Source: JAASSS01 sp021767745
GTDB lineage: Bacteria > Pseudomonadota > Gammaproteobacteria > UBA5335
DNA length: 63,481 bases
NCBI GenBank assembly: GCA_034189165.1
Contig: JAXHVN010000031.1
Coordinates: forward strand, 1 to 63,481
Direction of reading: 5' to 3'
This document shows positions 31,879 to 41,251 of the stretch, piece by piece; the stretch's first letter is position 1; each line of letters begins with the position of its first letter. The translations under genes were made by a program, and so were the position numbers. The notes under the pieces were generated by a model. That model had not been told where the DNA came from, made no database searches, and saw nothing but the letters and a program-made list of their open reading frames with translations.

Positions 31879-34443
31879 ATGACTGCCAAACGTTTTGCCG
31901 TGGAAGTTCGGGCCCAGCTTCCCGAGCGGCTGGCCGGGCTGGAAACGCTCGCCGACAACCTGCTCTACAGCTGGGATCGACGCGTCCGTCGCGTCTTCCG
32001 CCACATCGACAGCGACCTGTGGGATCGCTGCGGCCACAACCCGAAGATCCTGCTGCGACGGGTCGACCAGCAGCGCCTCGACGCGCTGGCCAGCGATCCG
32101 ACCTTTCTGGAGGAGCTGGAATACGCGCTCGCGGCCTATCGCACCTACCGGGTCCACACCGACGCACTGCACCGGGCCGTACGTCATCAGGTGACGCCCG
32201 AGTCCGATCTGATCGCCTATTTCTGTGCCGAGTTCGGCCTGCACGAGAGCCTGCCGATCTACTCGGGCGGCCTCGGCATCCTGGCCGGCGATCACTGCAA
32301 GGCGGCCAGCGACCTCGGCCTGCCCTTCGTCGCCGTCGGGCTCATGTATCACCAGGGCTACTTTCGCCAGGCGATCGACGCCAGCGGCCAGCAGCAGGCC
32401 CTCTACCAGCCCCACGCGCTGAGCGACCTGCCGGTCTCCCCGGCCCGCGACGCCGATGGCCGCGAGGTATACGTGCAGGTGCCGATGGCCGAACGCACGG
32501 TGCGGGTGAAGGTCTGGCAGGTGGCGATCGGCAACCTGCGGCTGCTCCTGCTCGACACCGCGCTGCCGGAGAACACGGCGGCGGACCAGTCCATCACCTT
32601 CCAGCTCTACGGCGGCGATCGCCGCAACCGCCTGGCACAGGAGATGGTGCTGGGTGTGGGCGGCGTGCGGGCGCTGCATGCGCTCGGCCTGCAGCCGGCG
32701 GTGTGGCACATCAACGAGGGCCACGCGACCTTCTCCATCATCGAGCGCTGCTGCGGCAGCGTACGCGGCGGCCTGCCGTTCGCGCCGACGCTGGAAGCGG
32801 TGGCCGGCGCCACGGTGTTCACCACCCACACGCCGGTGCCGGCCGGTCATGACATGTTCGAGCACGACCTGATCCGGCCCTATCTGGCGCCGTTCGCGCA
32901 GGAGCTGCAGGTGCCGGTGGAGACGCTGCTGCAGCTCGGCAGCTCGCCGGCACACGAGCACGCCTTCAACATGACGGCGCTGGGCCTGCGTGGCTCGCGC
33001 TACCACAACGGGGTCAGCGCGATTCACGGCGAGGTGGCGGCGCAGATGGAGGCCTATCACTGGCCGCAGGTGCCGCCGGCGGAGAATCCGATCCGCCATG
33101 TCACCAATGGCGTGCACGTGAGCACCTTCCTCGCCCAGGAATGGACCCAGCTGTTCGACATGCGCTTCGTCGGCTGGCGCGACCGGCTCACCGACCGGGC
33201 CTTCTGGCAGCACGTGGTGGAGACGCTGCCGGACGAGAATTTCTGGCACGTGCGCCAGACGATCAAGAGCGGCACCCTGAGCTTCGTGCGTCAGGCGCTG
33301 GACCAGCAGTACCGGCGCAACGATGCCAGCGAGGCGCATCGCGAGCGCGCGCTCGCCCGCCTCGACCCCAACGGCCCCAAGCCGCTGGTGCTGGGCTTCG
33401 CCCGCCGCTTCGCCACCTACAAGCGGGCGACGCTGCTGCTGCGCGAGACCGAGCGGCTGGCGGCGCTGCTGAACGATCCCCAGCGCCCGGTGGTGCTGCT
33501 CTATGCCGGCAAGGCCCATCCCGCCGACGAGCCAGGGCAGGCACTGATCCGGCGCATCAACGAACTGGCGGCCACGCCGCCGTTCTTCGGCAAGCTGTTC
33601 TTCATCGAGAACTACGACCTTGCGCTCGGCCGCAAGCTGGTGAGCGGGGTCGACGTGTGGATCAACACGCCGCAGTACCCGAAGGAAGCCTGCGGCACCT
33701 CGGGCCAGAAGGCGGGACTGAACGGCGTGCTCAACGTCAGCGTGCTGGACGGCTGGTGGCCGGAGATCTGCGATGGCGACAACGGCTGGGGCCTGACGCC
33801 GCACCGCGAGGACGGTGATGCGGAGCTGCGCGATCAGCAGGAAGCGCGCGATCTGCTCGACGTGCTCGAACACCAGGTGGTGCCGACCTACTTCGCGCAG
33901 AACAACCACGGCTATTCGCCGGCCTGGGTGGCCCGCTCGAAACACGCGATGGCGACGATCCTGCCGGAGTTCAACAGCCAGCGCATGCTGCTGGACTATC
34001 TCGACGGCTTCTACGTGCCAGCGATGGAGCACGCCCGTTCGCTGCAGGCCGACGACGCGCGCCGCGCGCGCGCGCTCACGGCCTGGAAGCAACGGGTGCG
34101 TGAGTGCTGGCAGGGCGTCAGTCTGGCGCGGCTGGACGAACCTACCAGCCGACTGGCACGGGGGGAGGCCTTCCGCGTGCGGGTGCAGGCGCACCTGAAC
34201 GGGCTGAGCCCCCAGGACGTGCGCCTGGAATGCGTGGTCGGCACCGAGCAGCCGGATGGCGGCTTCGACAAGTCCGCGTGCTACCGGCTGACGCCGGCCG
34301 GCGAGCAGGACGGCGCGACCCTGTTCGAACTGGACATCCCGCTGGAGCAGACCGGCCTGTTCAGCTACGAGCTACGCGTGTTCCCCTACCACCCGGACCT
34401 CGCCCATCCCTTCGAGCTCGGCCGGATGGTCTGGCTGAGCTAG
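31879..34443 (+). CDS. glgP: Alpha-glucan (glycogen) phosphorylase
   Basis: The enzyme releases glucose-1-phosphate from alpha-1,4-glucans. The frame opens at 31822, but GAGG at 31870-31873 favours the ATG at 31879 (MTAKRFAVEVRAQLP; 31876 is also possible), giving 854 residues. It belongs to the alpha-glucan phosphorylase subfamily with an N-terminal DUF3417-like segment (LADNLLYSWDRRVRRVFRHI). Further on are YSGGLGILAGDHCKAASDLG, FTTHTPVPAGHD, and the probable PLP-lysine region (CGTSGQKAGLNGVLNVSVLD) near residue 610. Its stop shares the palindrome CTAG with the converging malQ stop. Confidence 0.93.
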   Translation: MTAKRFAVEVRAQLPERLAGLETLADNLLYSWDRRVRRVFRHIDSDLWDRCGHNPKILLRRVDQQRLDALASDPTFLEELEYALAAYRTYRVHTDALHRAVRHQVTPESDLIAYFCAEFGLHESLPIYSGGLGILAGDHCKAASDLGLPFVAVGLMYHQGYFRQAIDASGQQQALYQPHALSDLPVSPARDADGREVYVQVPMAERTVRVKVWQVAIGNLRLLLLDTALPENTAADQSITFQLYGGDRRNRLAQEMVLGVGGVRALHALGLQPAVWHINEGHATFSIIERCCGSVRGGLPFAPTLEAVAGATVFTTHTPVPAGHDMFEHDLIRPYLAPFAQELQVPVETLLQLGSSPAHEHAFNMTALGLRGSRYHNGVSAIHGEVAAQMEAYHWPQVPPAENPIRHVTNGVHVSTFLAQEWTQLFDMRFVGWRDRLTDRAFWQHVVETLPDENFWHVRQTIKSGTLSFVRQALDQQYRRNDASEAHRERALARLDPNGPKPLVLGFARRFATYKRATLLLRETERLAALLNDPQRPVVLLYAGKAHPADEPGQALIRRINELAATPPFFGKLFFIENYDLALGRKLVSGVDVWINTPQYPKEACGTSGQKAGLNGVLNVSVLDGWWPEICDGDNGWGLTPHREDGDAELRDQQEARDLLDVLEHQVVPTYFAQNNHGYSPAWVARSKHAMATILPEFNSQRMLLDYLDGFYVPAMEHARSLQADDARRARALTAWKQRVRECWQGVSLARLDEPTSRLARGEAFRVRVQAHLNGLSPQDVRLECVVGTEQPDGGFDKSACYRLTPAGEQDGATLFELDIPLEQTGLFSYELRVFPYHPDLAHPFELGRMVWLS

Positions 34444-35945
34444 TCCGCCGCGGCTGCCGGCGCCGTGGAGTCCGGCAGCCGGCCGTACAGGGCAAACAGA
34501 TGCCGCAGCCGCTCGGCCAGCGACGGGTCGAGCGCACCCTGCGGGTAGCGCCACGACCAGTTGCCGTCGGCGGTGCCCGGCGTGTTGAGCCGCGCCTGCT
34601 CGCCAAGGCCGAGCACATCCTGCAGTGGCAGCACGGCACAGCCGGCCACGGAGGCCAGCGTCGGGCGGATCAGCAGCCAGGGCATGACCTCATCGCCCGG
34701 TCCCAGGTAGTCGCGCACCTGCGCGCGCGCCGCCGCGTCCAGTCCCGCCCACCAGCCGAGCGCCGTGGGATTGTCGTGCGTGCCGGTGTAAACGATCGCG
34801 TTGCGCACGTGATTGTGCGGCAGATGCACGTTGCCGGCATCGCCGTCGAAGGCGAACTGCAACACCCGCATGCCCGGCAGGTCCAACGAGTCGCGCAGGG
34901 CGTCAACGTCCGGCGTGATCAAGCCCAGATCCTCTGCCACCAGCGGCAGGGGCCCGAGGCGCTCGGCCAGCGTGTGGAACATCGCCGCGCCCGGCCCCGG
35001 CTCCCAACGGCCCTCGCGCGCCGTCGACTGTCCGGGCGCGACCGCCCAGGCGGCGGCAAAGCCGCGGAAGTGGTCGATGCGGATCAGGTCGAACCACTGG
35101 CGCTGGCGGGCCAGCCGCCGCGTCCACCAGGCGTAGCCGTCGCTCGCCATGGCCGGCCAGTTGTAGTGCGGCATGTTCCACAGCTGGCCGTCGGCGGAGA
35201 AATAGTCCGGCGGCACCCCGGCGACCCGCGTCATGTGCCCCTCACCGTCGAGGTGGAACAGCTCGCGGTTGGCCCATACATCGGCGCTGTCGTGCGCCAC
35301 GAACATCGGCATGTCGCCGAACAGCAGGACGTCGCGGGCGTTGGCCGCCTGCTTCAGCTGGCGCCACTGTGCGTCGAAGGCGAACTGCTCGAAGCGCTGC
35401 GTGTGCAGTTCGCCGGTGAGCTCGTCCGCCGCCTGCGCCAGCGCCGCCGGTTCGCGATCGCGCAGGCCGACAGGCCACGCCCACCACGGCGCTGCCAGCC
35501 GGTCATGCAGCGCATGGAAGAGCGCATAGGGTTCGAGCCAGCCGGCCTCTTCCTGGCAGAAGCGGGCGAACTCGGCCTGCAGCGCCACCGGTGCCTGCGG
35601 CAGCGCCGCCGCGGCCTGCGCCAGCAGGCGCCGATGCTGCGGAGCATCGCAGCCGGTCTCCAGCGCTGCGCGCACCGTTTCCACCGCCAGCAGGCCCTGC
35701 GCGGCCAGTCCTTCCAGGTCGATCAGCGCCGGCTCCCCGGCGAAGACCGAACTGGACTGATACGGGCTGCCGGTGCTGTCCACCGGACACAGCGGCAGGG
35801 TCTGCCACACCGTGGCGCCGGCGCTGGCCAGAAAATCGATGAACGCATGGGCCGGCGCCCCGAGCTGCCCCTGCCAGGCAGGGCCCGGCAGAGAGGTGGG
35901 ATGGAGCAGCAATCCGGCACGACGACAGTCAGTGAACTGGGCCAT
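34440..35945 (-). CDS. malQ: 4-alpha-glucanotransferase (amylomaltase) MalQ
   Basis: MalQ transfers maltodextrin segments between alpha-1,4-glucan chains (GH77). The 501-residue protein has RAGLLLHPTSLPG near the start, then TLPLCPVDSTGSPYQSSSVF, the catalytic-region FDLIRIDHFRGFAAAW with the nucleophile Asp, LPLVAEDLGLITPDV with the acid/base Glu, and YTGTHDNPTALGWW. These are GH77 hallmarks. It lies 54 bases downstream of glgC in the same direction and converges on glgP. Confidence 0.95.
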   Translation of the reverse strand: MAQFTDCRRAGLLLHPTSLPGPAWQGQLGAPAHAFIDFLASAGATVWQTLPLCPVDSTGSPYQSSSVFAGEPALIDLEGLAAQGLLAVETVRAALETGCDAPQHRRLLAQAAAALPQAPVALQAEFARFCQEEAGWLEPYALFHALHDRLAAPWWAWPVGLRDREPAALAQAADELTGELHTQRFEQFAFDAQWRQLKQAANARDVLLFGDMPMFVAHDSADVWANRELFHLDGEGHMTRVAGVPPDYFSADGQLWNMPHYNWPAMASDGYAWWTRRLARQRQWFDLIRIDHFRGFAAAWAVAPGQSTAREGRWEPGPGAAMFHTLAERLGPLPLVAEDLGLITPDVDALRDSLDLPGMRVLQFAFDGDAGNVHLPHNHVRNAIVYTGTHDNPTALGWWAGLDAAARAQVRDYLGPGDEVMPWLLIRPTLASVAGCAVLPLQDVLGLGEQARLNTPGTADGNWSWRYPQGALDPSLAERLRHLFALYGRLPDSTAPAAAAD

Positions 35946-35999
35946 AGACGACGCTTCCGCAGCAGGGGGGAGAAACGCAGGTCTGGTCTTGAGGTATGA

Positions 36000-37271
36000 C
36001 TACAGCACGTAGGGCAGCTCCTGGTGCAGCATCTCCGGGGTGACCAGCACCACGCCCTTGTCGGTCACCTCGAAGCGGCGCCGGTCCTCGGCCTCGTCCT
36101 CACCGATGCTCATCTGCGGCGGGATCACGCAGCCGCTCTCGATCACGGCCTTGCAGACGCGGGCACCGGTACCGATGCGGGCCCGCGGCAGCACCACCGA
36201 ATCGCGCACCAGCGCCTTTTCCTCGACCACCACGTTGGAGAACAGCAGCGAGTGCTGCACGGTGGCGCCGGAGACGATGCAGCCGCCGGCCACCATGGAA
36301 TTGGTGGCGGTGCCGCGCCGGCCGTCCTCGTCGAGCACGAACTTCGCCGGCGGCGCCTGCTCCTGATAGGTCCAGATCGGCCAGGAGTCGTCGTACAGGT
36401 CCAGCTCGGGGGTCACTCCGATCAGCTCCATGTTCGCCGCCCAATAGGCGTCGATGGTGCCGACATCGCGCCAGTACGCGCGCCCACGCCCCACGGTGTT
36501 CTGGAACGGATAGGCGTAGGCGGCATGGCCGCGCTCCAGCGCCCGCGGGACGATATCCTTGCCGAAGTCGTGCTTGGACTCGGCACGGGCGGCATCCTCC
36601 TCCAGCATCGCCACCAGGTAGTCGGTGTTGAAGACGTAGATACCCATCGACACCAGCGCACGCTCGGGGTCGTTCGGCAGCGAGGCCGGATCGGCCGGCT
36701 TTTCCTGGAAGAAACCGATGCGGGCGTCCTCGTCCACGCCCATCACGCCAAACGGCGTCGCCTCCATCCGCGGCACGGTGATGCAGCCGACCGTCACGTC
36801 CGCCTGGTGTTGGGCGTGGAAGCCCAGCATGGTGCCGTAGTCCATCTTGTAGACGTGATCGCCGCCCAGCACGAGCACGAAGCGGGGATTGTGGGCCTTG
36901 ATGATGTCGAGGTTGTGGTAGAGGGCGTCCGCCGTACCGCGATACCACATCTCGCCGACCCGCTGCTGGGCGGGCCAGACTTCGATGAACTCGCCGAACT
37001 CGCCGCGGAGAAAGCCCCAGCCCTGCTGCAGGTGGCGAATCAGCGAGTGTGCCTTGTACTGCGTGAGGATGGCCACGCGGCGGATACCGGAATTGACGCA
37101 GTTGGAGAGCGGGAAATCGATGATGCGGAACTTGCCGCCGAAGGGCACCGCCGGCTTGGCGCGCTGGTTGGTCAGATCCCCCAGCCGGCTACCCCGGCCA
37201 CCGGCCAGGATCAGGGCGAGGGTGTCTTTGGTGACCAGGCTGATGAAACGTTGCGACGGGTTGATCTGCAT
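36000..37271 (-). CDS. glgC: Glucose-1-phosphate adenylyltransferase GlgC
   Basis: GlgC makes ADP-glucose, the committed step of glycogen synthesis. The start at 37271 (MQINPSQRFISLVTKDTLAL) gives the normal 423 residues; the longer frame has no support. Visible motifs are ILAGGRGSRLGDLTNQRAKP (regulatory/nucleotide loop), PAVPFGGKFRIIDFPLSNC, MWYRGTADALYHNLD and GGDHVYKMDYG. The C-terminal left-handed helix repeats are present. It is divergent from glgA across a 180-base spacer. Confidence 0.97.
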   Translation of the reverse strand: MQINPSQRFISLVTKDTLALILAGGRGSRLGDLTNQRAKPAVPFGGKFRIIDFPLSNCVNSGIRRVAILTQYKAHSLIRHLQQGWGFLRGEFGEFIEVWPAQQRVGEMWYRGTADALYHNLDIIKAHNPRFVLVLGGDHVYKMDYGTMLGFHAQHQADVTVGCITVPRMEATPFGVMGVDEDARIGFFQEKPADPASLPNDPERALVSMGIYVFNTDYLVAMLEEDAARAESKHDFGKDIVPRALERGHAAYAYPFQNTVGRGRAYWRDVGTIDAYWAANMELIGVTPELDLYDDSWPIWTYQEQAPPAKFVLDEDGRRGTATNSMVAGGCIVSGATVQHSLLFSNVVVEEKALVRDSVVLPRARIGTGARVCKAVIESGCVIPPQMSIGEDEAEDRRRFEVTDKGVVLVTPEMLHQELPYVL

Positions 37272-37451
37272 CCGGGTGACTCTCCGTGAGCGGTCGATAG
37301 TCCATGGTGCGTGCCGGCCGAGGAACCCGCGACGGGCGCCGGGCTCGATACACCCAGCGCCGGCGGCATCGGCGCGCCGGGACGGCCTTGCTATAGAGTG
37401 CCAGCCGCCGCCCAGGTTTCCACCATCTGCCCCAACACGCGAGGGAGCCGC

Positions 37452-38912
37452 ATGAGCCACCGTATCCTGTTCGTCGCCAGTGAAGTGCAGCCATGGATCA
37501 AGACGGGCGGCCTGGCCGACGTCGCCGGCGCGCTGCCCAAGGCGCTCGCCGCGCTGGGGCACGACGTGCGCGTGCTGCTACCGGCCTACGGTGACATCCT
37601 CGCCGGCGAGCAGTCCCTGCGGCCGGTGCACCGCTTCCGCGCGCCGGCCGGCTTCGAGGACTGGCAGCTGCTGACGCCCCGGCGACGCACCGACGGCATC
37701 CGCCTGTGGCTGGCGTCCGGACCGGGCTTCAGCGACCGGCGCGGCTCGCCGTATCTGGACGAACACGGCCAGGACTGGCCGGACAATGCCGTTCGCTTCA
37801 ACGCCTTCTGCCGCATCGCGACCGCGCTGGCCTCCGGTCGCGCCGGCACCGTCTGGCGACCGCACGTGGTGCACTGCAACGACTGGCAGACCGGTCTGGT
37901 GCCGGTGTGGATGCAGCAGCGGCGCGTGCCGGCAGCCAGCATCTTCACGGTGCACAACCTCAACTATCACGGCCGCTTCGAGCCACAGACGCTGCATCGG
38001 CTCGGCCTGCCGAGCTATCTCTGGCATGCCGATGCGCTGGAGTTCTATGGCGACCTGTCGTTCATCAAGGGCGGACTGGTATTCGCCGACATGCTCACCA
38101 CCGTGAGCCCGACCTACGCCGAGGAGATCTGCACGCCGGCGCGTGGTGAGGGCCTCGACGGCCTGTTGCGCCACCGCCGGGAGGACCTGGTCGGCATTCT
38201 CAACGGCATCGATCCAGACGAGTGGGATCCGCGCAGCGATCCTCACCTGCCGGCCAATTTTTCGGTGCAGGATCTGGCCGGCAAGCGTCAGACCAAGCAG
38301 CACCTGCAACAGGCACTGGGGCTGGAGGTGGCGGCCGATGTGCCGCTGCTGGTCATGATCAGCCGGCTGGTACCGCAGAAGGGTGTCGATCTGGTGCTGC
38401 AGGCACTGCCGGATCTGCTCAACCGCGGCGCCGTGCAGCTGGCCGTGCTGGGCAGCGGCGAGAGCGCGCTGGAACAGCGGCTGCGCGATCTCGCCTCGGC
38501 CTACCCGGGCCGCGTCGCGGTGCAGATCGGCTTCGACGAGGCGCTGGCGCACCGGCTGGAGGCGGCGGCCGATCTGTTCCTGATGCCCTCGCGCTTCGAG
38601 CCCTGCGGGCTCAACCAGCTCTACAGCCTGCGCTATGGCACCCCACCCGTCGTGCATCGCTGCGGCGGACTCGCCGACAGCGTGGTGGATGTCACTGCCG
38701 CGCCGGCTGCCGGCACCGGCTTCGTCTTCGATCAGCAGACGCCCGAGGCCCTTGGCGCGGCCATCGAGCATGCCCTGGCGCTGTTCCGCCAGCCGCAGGC
38801 CTGGCGGCAACTGCAGGCGCGGGGCATGAACGCGGACTTCGGCTGGAAGCGCAGCGCCCGCGCCTACGTGGAGGTCTATGAAGCGGCGATGACACGTCTC
38901 GCCCGAACCTGA
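37452..38912 (+). CDS. glgA: Glycogen synthase GlgA
   Basis: GlgA adds glucose from ADP-glucose to growing glycogen (GT5). The start at 37452 (MSHRILFVASEVQPWIKTGG) has a strong GAGGGAG ribosome site and gives 486 residues. The ADP-glucose loop KTGGLADVAGALPKAL near residue 18 and the C-terminal MPSRFEPCGLNQLYSLRYGT and RCGGLADSVVD are typical. It is divergent from glgC; a weak TATAGA at 37392-37397 may be its -10 box. Confidence 0.97.
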   Translation: MSHRILFVASEVQPWIKTGGLADVAGALPKALAALGHDVRVLLPAYGDILAGEQSLRPVHRFRAPAGFEDWQLLTPRRRTDGIRLWLASGPGFSDRRGSPYLDEHGQDWPDNAVRFNAFCRIATALASGRAGTVWRPHVVHCNDWQTGLVPVWMQQRRVPAASIFTVHNLNYHGRFEPQTLHRLGLPSYLWHADALEFYGDLSFIKGGLVFADMLTTVSPTYAEEICTPARGEGLDGLLRHRREDLVGILNGIDPDEWDPRSDPHLPANFSVQDLAGKRQTKQHLQQALGLEVAADVPLLVMISRLVPQKGVDLVLQALPDLLNRGAVQLAVLGSGESALEQRLRDLASAYPGRVAVQIGFDEALAHRLEAAADLFLMPSRFEPCGLNQLYSLRYGTPPVVHRCGGLADSVVDVTAAPAAGTGFVFDQQTPEALGAAIEHALALFRQPQAWRQLQARGMNADFGWKRSARAYVEVYEAAMTRLART

Positions 38913-38988
38913 GCCGTTTGACCTGCATCAACGTATGCCTGCGCCGGCCCGTCGAGCATGGGAGGACATCCCAGCTCGCGAGTCCGCC

Positions 38989-39732
38989 ATGATCCGCTTC
39001 GACCACAAGATCATCCTCATCACCGGCGCCGGCAGCGGTATCGGCGCCGCCTGCGCGCGCCAGTTCGCGGCGCTCGGCGGCCATGTGATCGTCACCGACG
39101 CCGACGAGGCCAGCGCCGTCGCGGTGGCCGACGGCATGGAGCTGCCCGGCCGCGCCGAGGCCATGCCGCTCGACGTCACCGACGCGTCCGCCTGGCGGCG
39201 CACGGTGGACCTCGTGCTGGCGCGGCACCAGCGCCTGGACGTGCTGGTCAACAACGCCGGCATCCTGCTGCTGCGCCCGCTGCTGGAGACCAGCGTCGAG
39301 GAGTGGGACCACATCTTCGCCGTCAACGCGCGTGGGGTGTTCCTCGGCATCCAGGCCGCGGCCCCTGCCCTTCGCAGCGCAGGCGGCGGCGCCATCGTCA
39401 ACCTCTCCTCGATCTACGGGCTCGTCGGCCCGGCCGGCGCGGGTGCCTACCAGGCCACCAAGGGCGCGGTGCGGTTGCTGACGAAGAACGCCGCCGCCGA
39501 GCTCGCCCCTTACGGCATCCGCGTGAACTCCGTGCATCCCGGCGTGGTCGATACCCCGATGACGCAGCACGTGGGCAAGGCCGGTCCGGGCGAACTGCTC
39601 GGCCCCACGCTGCTCAAGCGGCCGGCACGGCCGGAGGAAATCGCCGGTCCTGTCGCCTTCCTGGCCAGCGACGCCGCCAGCTACATGACGGGATCTGAAT
39701 TGGTGGTCGACGGCGGCTATACCTGTCAATGA
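38989..39732 (+). CDS. Short-chain dehydrogenase/reductase (SDR)
   Basis: This is a 247-residue NAD(P)-dependent oxidoreductase of unknown substrate. The N-terminal cofactor loop TGAGSGIG at about residues 12-19, NNAG at about 88-91, and the Ser-Tyr-Lys active site (NLSSIYG, then YQATKGA) are all present. An Asp after strand 2 (IVTDADEA) suggests NAD preference. The start is 38989; a GGAGG at 38961-38965 is too far upstream to fit it well. It lies 76 bases after glgA and before a small cysteine protein and glk. Confidence 0.9.
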   Translation: MIRFDHKIILITGAGSGIGAACARQFAALGGHVIVTDADEASAVAVADGMELPGRAEAMPLDVTDASAWRRTVDLVLARHQRLDVLVNNAGILLLRPLLETSVEEWDHIFAVNARGVFLGIQAAAPALRSAGGGAIVNLSSIYGLVGPAGAGAYQATKGAVRLLTKNAAAELAPYGIRVNSVHPGVVDTPMTQHVGKAGPGELLGPTLLKRPARPEEIAGPVAFLASDAASYMTGSELVVDGGYTCQ

Positions 39733-39781
39733 ACGCCGAGCCGCGCATTCCGCGACAGGCGGTGCGCCGGGGAGAGACGAA

Positions 39782-39988
39782 ATGATGACGGCCGAACCGA
39801 ACCAATCCTCCCGCCGACCCGAGTCCGGCCGGACCGACTGGGTACAGCGCCGCTGGGAGATCTGGCAGTCGCAGGAACGTGCCGGACACGCAATCTGCTT
39901 CGCCACCGAACGACGCCACGTCTGCGAGGAATCGGACTGTCGCTGGTGGCAGGAGTGCCAGCAGCTGCGTGCCGACTGGATTCGCTGA
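39782..39988 (+). CDS. Small four-cysteine protein of unknown function
   Basis: This 68-residue reading frame is supported by a strong ribosome site (GGGGAGAG six to thirteen bases before the ATG) and a clear terminator 20 bases after its stop. The product is charged, Trp-rich (six Trp) and has four cysteines, C39, C48, C53 and C59, in the second half (HVCEESDCRWWQECQQLRAD). That spacing could bind zinc or an Fe-S cluster, which is inference. I recognise no named family. It is probably co-transcribed with the SDR gene 49 bases upstream. Confidence 0.65.
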   Translation: MMTAEPNQSSRRPESGRTDWVQRRWEIWQSQERAGHAICFATERRHVCEESDCRWWQECQQLRADWIR

Positions 39989-40008
39989 GCCGCCGGCGGC
40001 GGCACCAC

Positions 40009-40034
40009 AGCCCGGCCCCATGGCCGGGCTTTTT
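40009..40034 (+). terminator. Rho-independent terminator after the small cysteine protein
   Basis: A perfect 9-base-pair stem (AGCCCGGCC with GGCCGGGCT) closes a four-base loop CCAT and is followed by five Ts. It separates the glgA-SDR-small-protein unit from glk and is the clearest intrinsic terminator of the window. Confidence 0.9.
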
Positions 40035-40080
40035 CGTTAGGCTGGGCGCAACCCTTGGGGCAAGAGGCGAAGGAACAACG

Positions 40081-41097
40081 ATGCTAGTGCTTGCAGGAGA
40101 TGTCGGCGGGACCAAGACGCTGCTGTCGATCTGCCGGCTGGAAGCCGACGGGCCGCGCTGCCTGCATCAGGCCCGGCTGCCCAGCGGTGACTACCCGCAC
40201 CTGCGCGAGTTGGTGCTCGACTTTCTCACTCGGCCGCAGGTCAAGGCGCAGCTGGCGGGCGAGGATCCCGCCGGCGCCTGCTTCGCCGTGGCCGGGCCGA
40301 CGGCCGACGACGGCGGGCGCCGGCTGACCAACCTGCCCTGGCACCTGCATCCCGAGCGCCTGGCGGCGGATCTGCCAGTCGGTCGGGTGGCGTTGCTGAA
40401 CGACTTCGAGGCCACCGCGCTCGGCGTGACGGCGCTGCCTCCCGCGCAGCTACTGACGCTGCAGGCGGCAAATGCGCAGGCCGGGGCGCCGCGGCTGGTG
40501 GTCGGCGCCGGCACCGGCCTCGGCCAGGCGATCCTGGTCGGCGAACCGGGGCAGGACGAGGTGCTGCCGAGCGAGGGCGGGCACATCGACTTCGCGCCGC
40601 TCGGCGAGGCGCAAATCGCGTTGTGGCGCGAGCTGCTGGCCGAACATGGCCGGGTGAGCGTGGAACGGGTGGTTTCCGGCGCCGGCCTGGTGCGGATCGC
40701 GCAGTTCCTGGCGGCGCGCGAAGCGGCCGGCGCGGAACTGGCGCAGGCACTCGACGGCGAGGATGCCGCCCCGGTCATCACGCGGCTGGCGCTGGCGGAC
40801 AGCGATGCGGTGGCGGTCGGCGCGGTGCGGCTGTTCCTCAACGCCTACGGCGCCTTCGTCGGCAATGCCGCGCTGCAGTGTCTGCCCTTCGGCGGCATCT
40901 ACATCGCCGGCGGCGTCGCCGGCCACCTCCGCGAGCGCATGCACAGCGATGACTTTCTGCAGCCCATGCACGACAAGGGCCGGATGGGCCGGCTGATCGC
41001 GCGGATGCCGGTGCACCTGGTGCTCGATCCCGACGTCGGCCTGCGCGGCGCCGAACGGGCCGCCATGCGCCTGGCACAGGCCGCCCCCGCGCACTGA
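40081..41097 (+). CDS. glk: Glucokinase
   Basis: Glucokinase phosphorylates free glucose to glucose-6-phosphate with ATP. The start at 40081 (MLVLAGDVGGTKTLLSICRL) places the phosphate-binding GDVGGTKT loop at residues 6-13, and AAGG lies upstream. LLNDFEATALGV contains the sugar-binding Asn-Asp, followed by VVGAGTGLGQA and the E. coli-type PSEGGHIDFAP. The length of 338 fits the E. coli Glk family. Position next to glycogen genes suits recycling of glucose released from glucans by MalQ. Confidence 0.95.
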   Translation: MLVLAGDVGGTKTLLSICRLEADGPRCLHQARLPSGDYPHLRELVLDFLTRPQVKAQLAGEDPAGACFAVAGPTADDGGRRLTNLPWHLHPERLAADLPVGRVALLNDFEATALGVTALPPAQLLTLQAANAQAGAPRLVVGAGTGLGQAILVGEPGQDEVLPSEGGHIDFAPLGEAQIALWRELLAEHGRVSVERVVSGAGLVRIAQFLAAREAAGAELAQALDGEDAAPVITRLALADSDAVAVGAVRLFLNAYGAFVGNAALQCLPFGGIYIAGGVAGHLRERMHSDDFLQPMHDKGRMGRLIARMPVHLVLDPDVGLRGAERAAMRLAQAAPAH

Positions 41098-41109
41098 GCG
41101 CGCGGGGGC
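41083..41109 (+). terminator. Hairpin over the glk stop codon
   Basis: A 10-base-pair GC stem (GCCCCCGCGC with GCGCGGGGGC) and seven-base loop span the glk stop codon. No T-run follows, so termination here is uncertain. The following 142 bases to the adh stop hold no gene. Confidence 0.45.
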
Positions 41110-41251
41110 AAGACCGGCCGGGCCGCCGCGGGCGCAGGTGGCCTCCCCACTGGCGGGCCCTCGCCCGCCGCCATCTCCTGTCCCGCCGGCAGCCCGGCCC
41201 CCGGCGCCTCGCCGCACCGGGCAAATCGCGCCACGCAGGCGGGTGGGCGCC

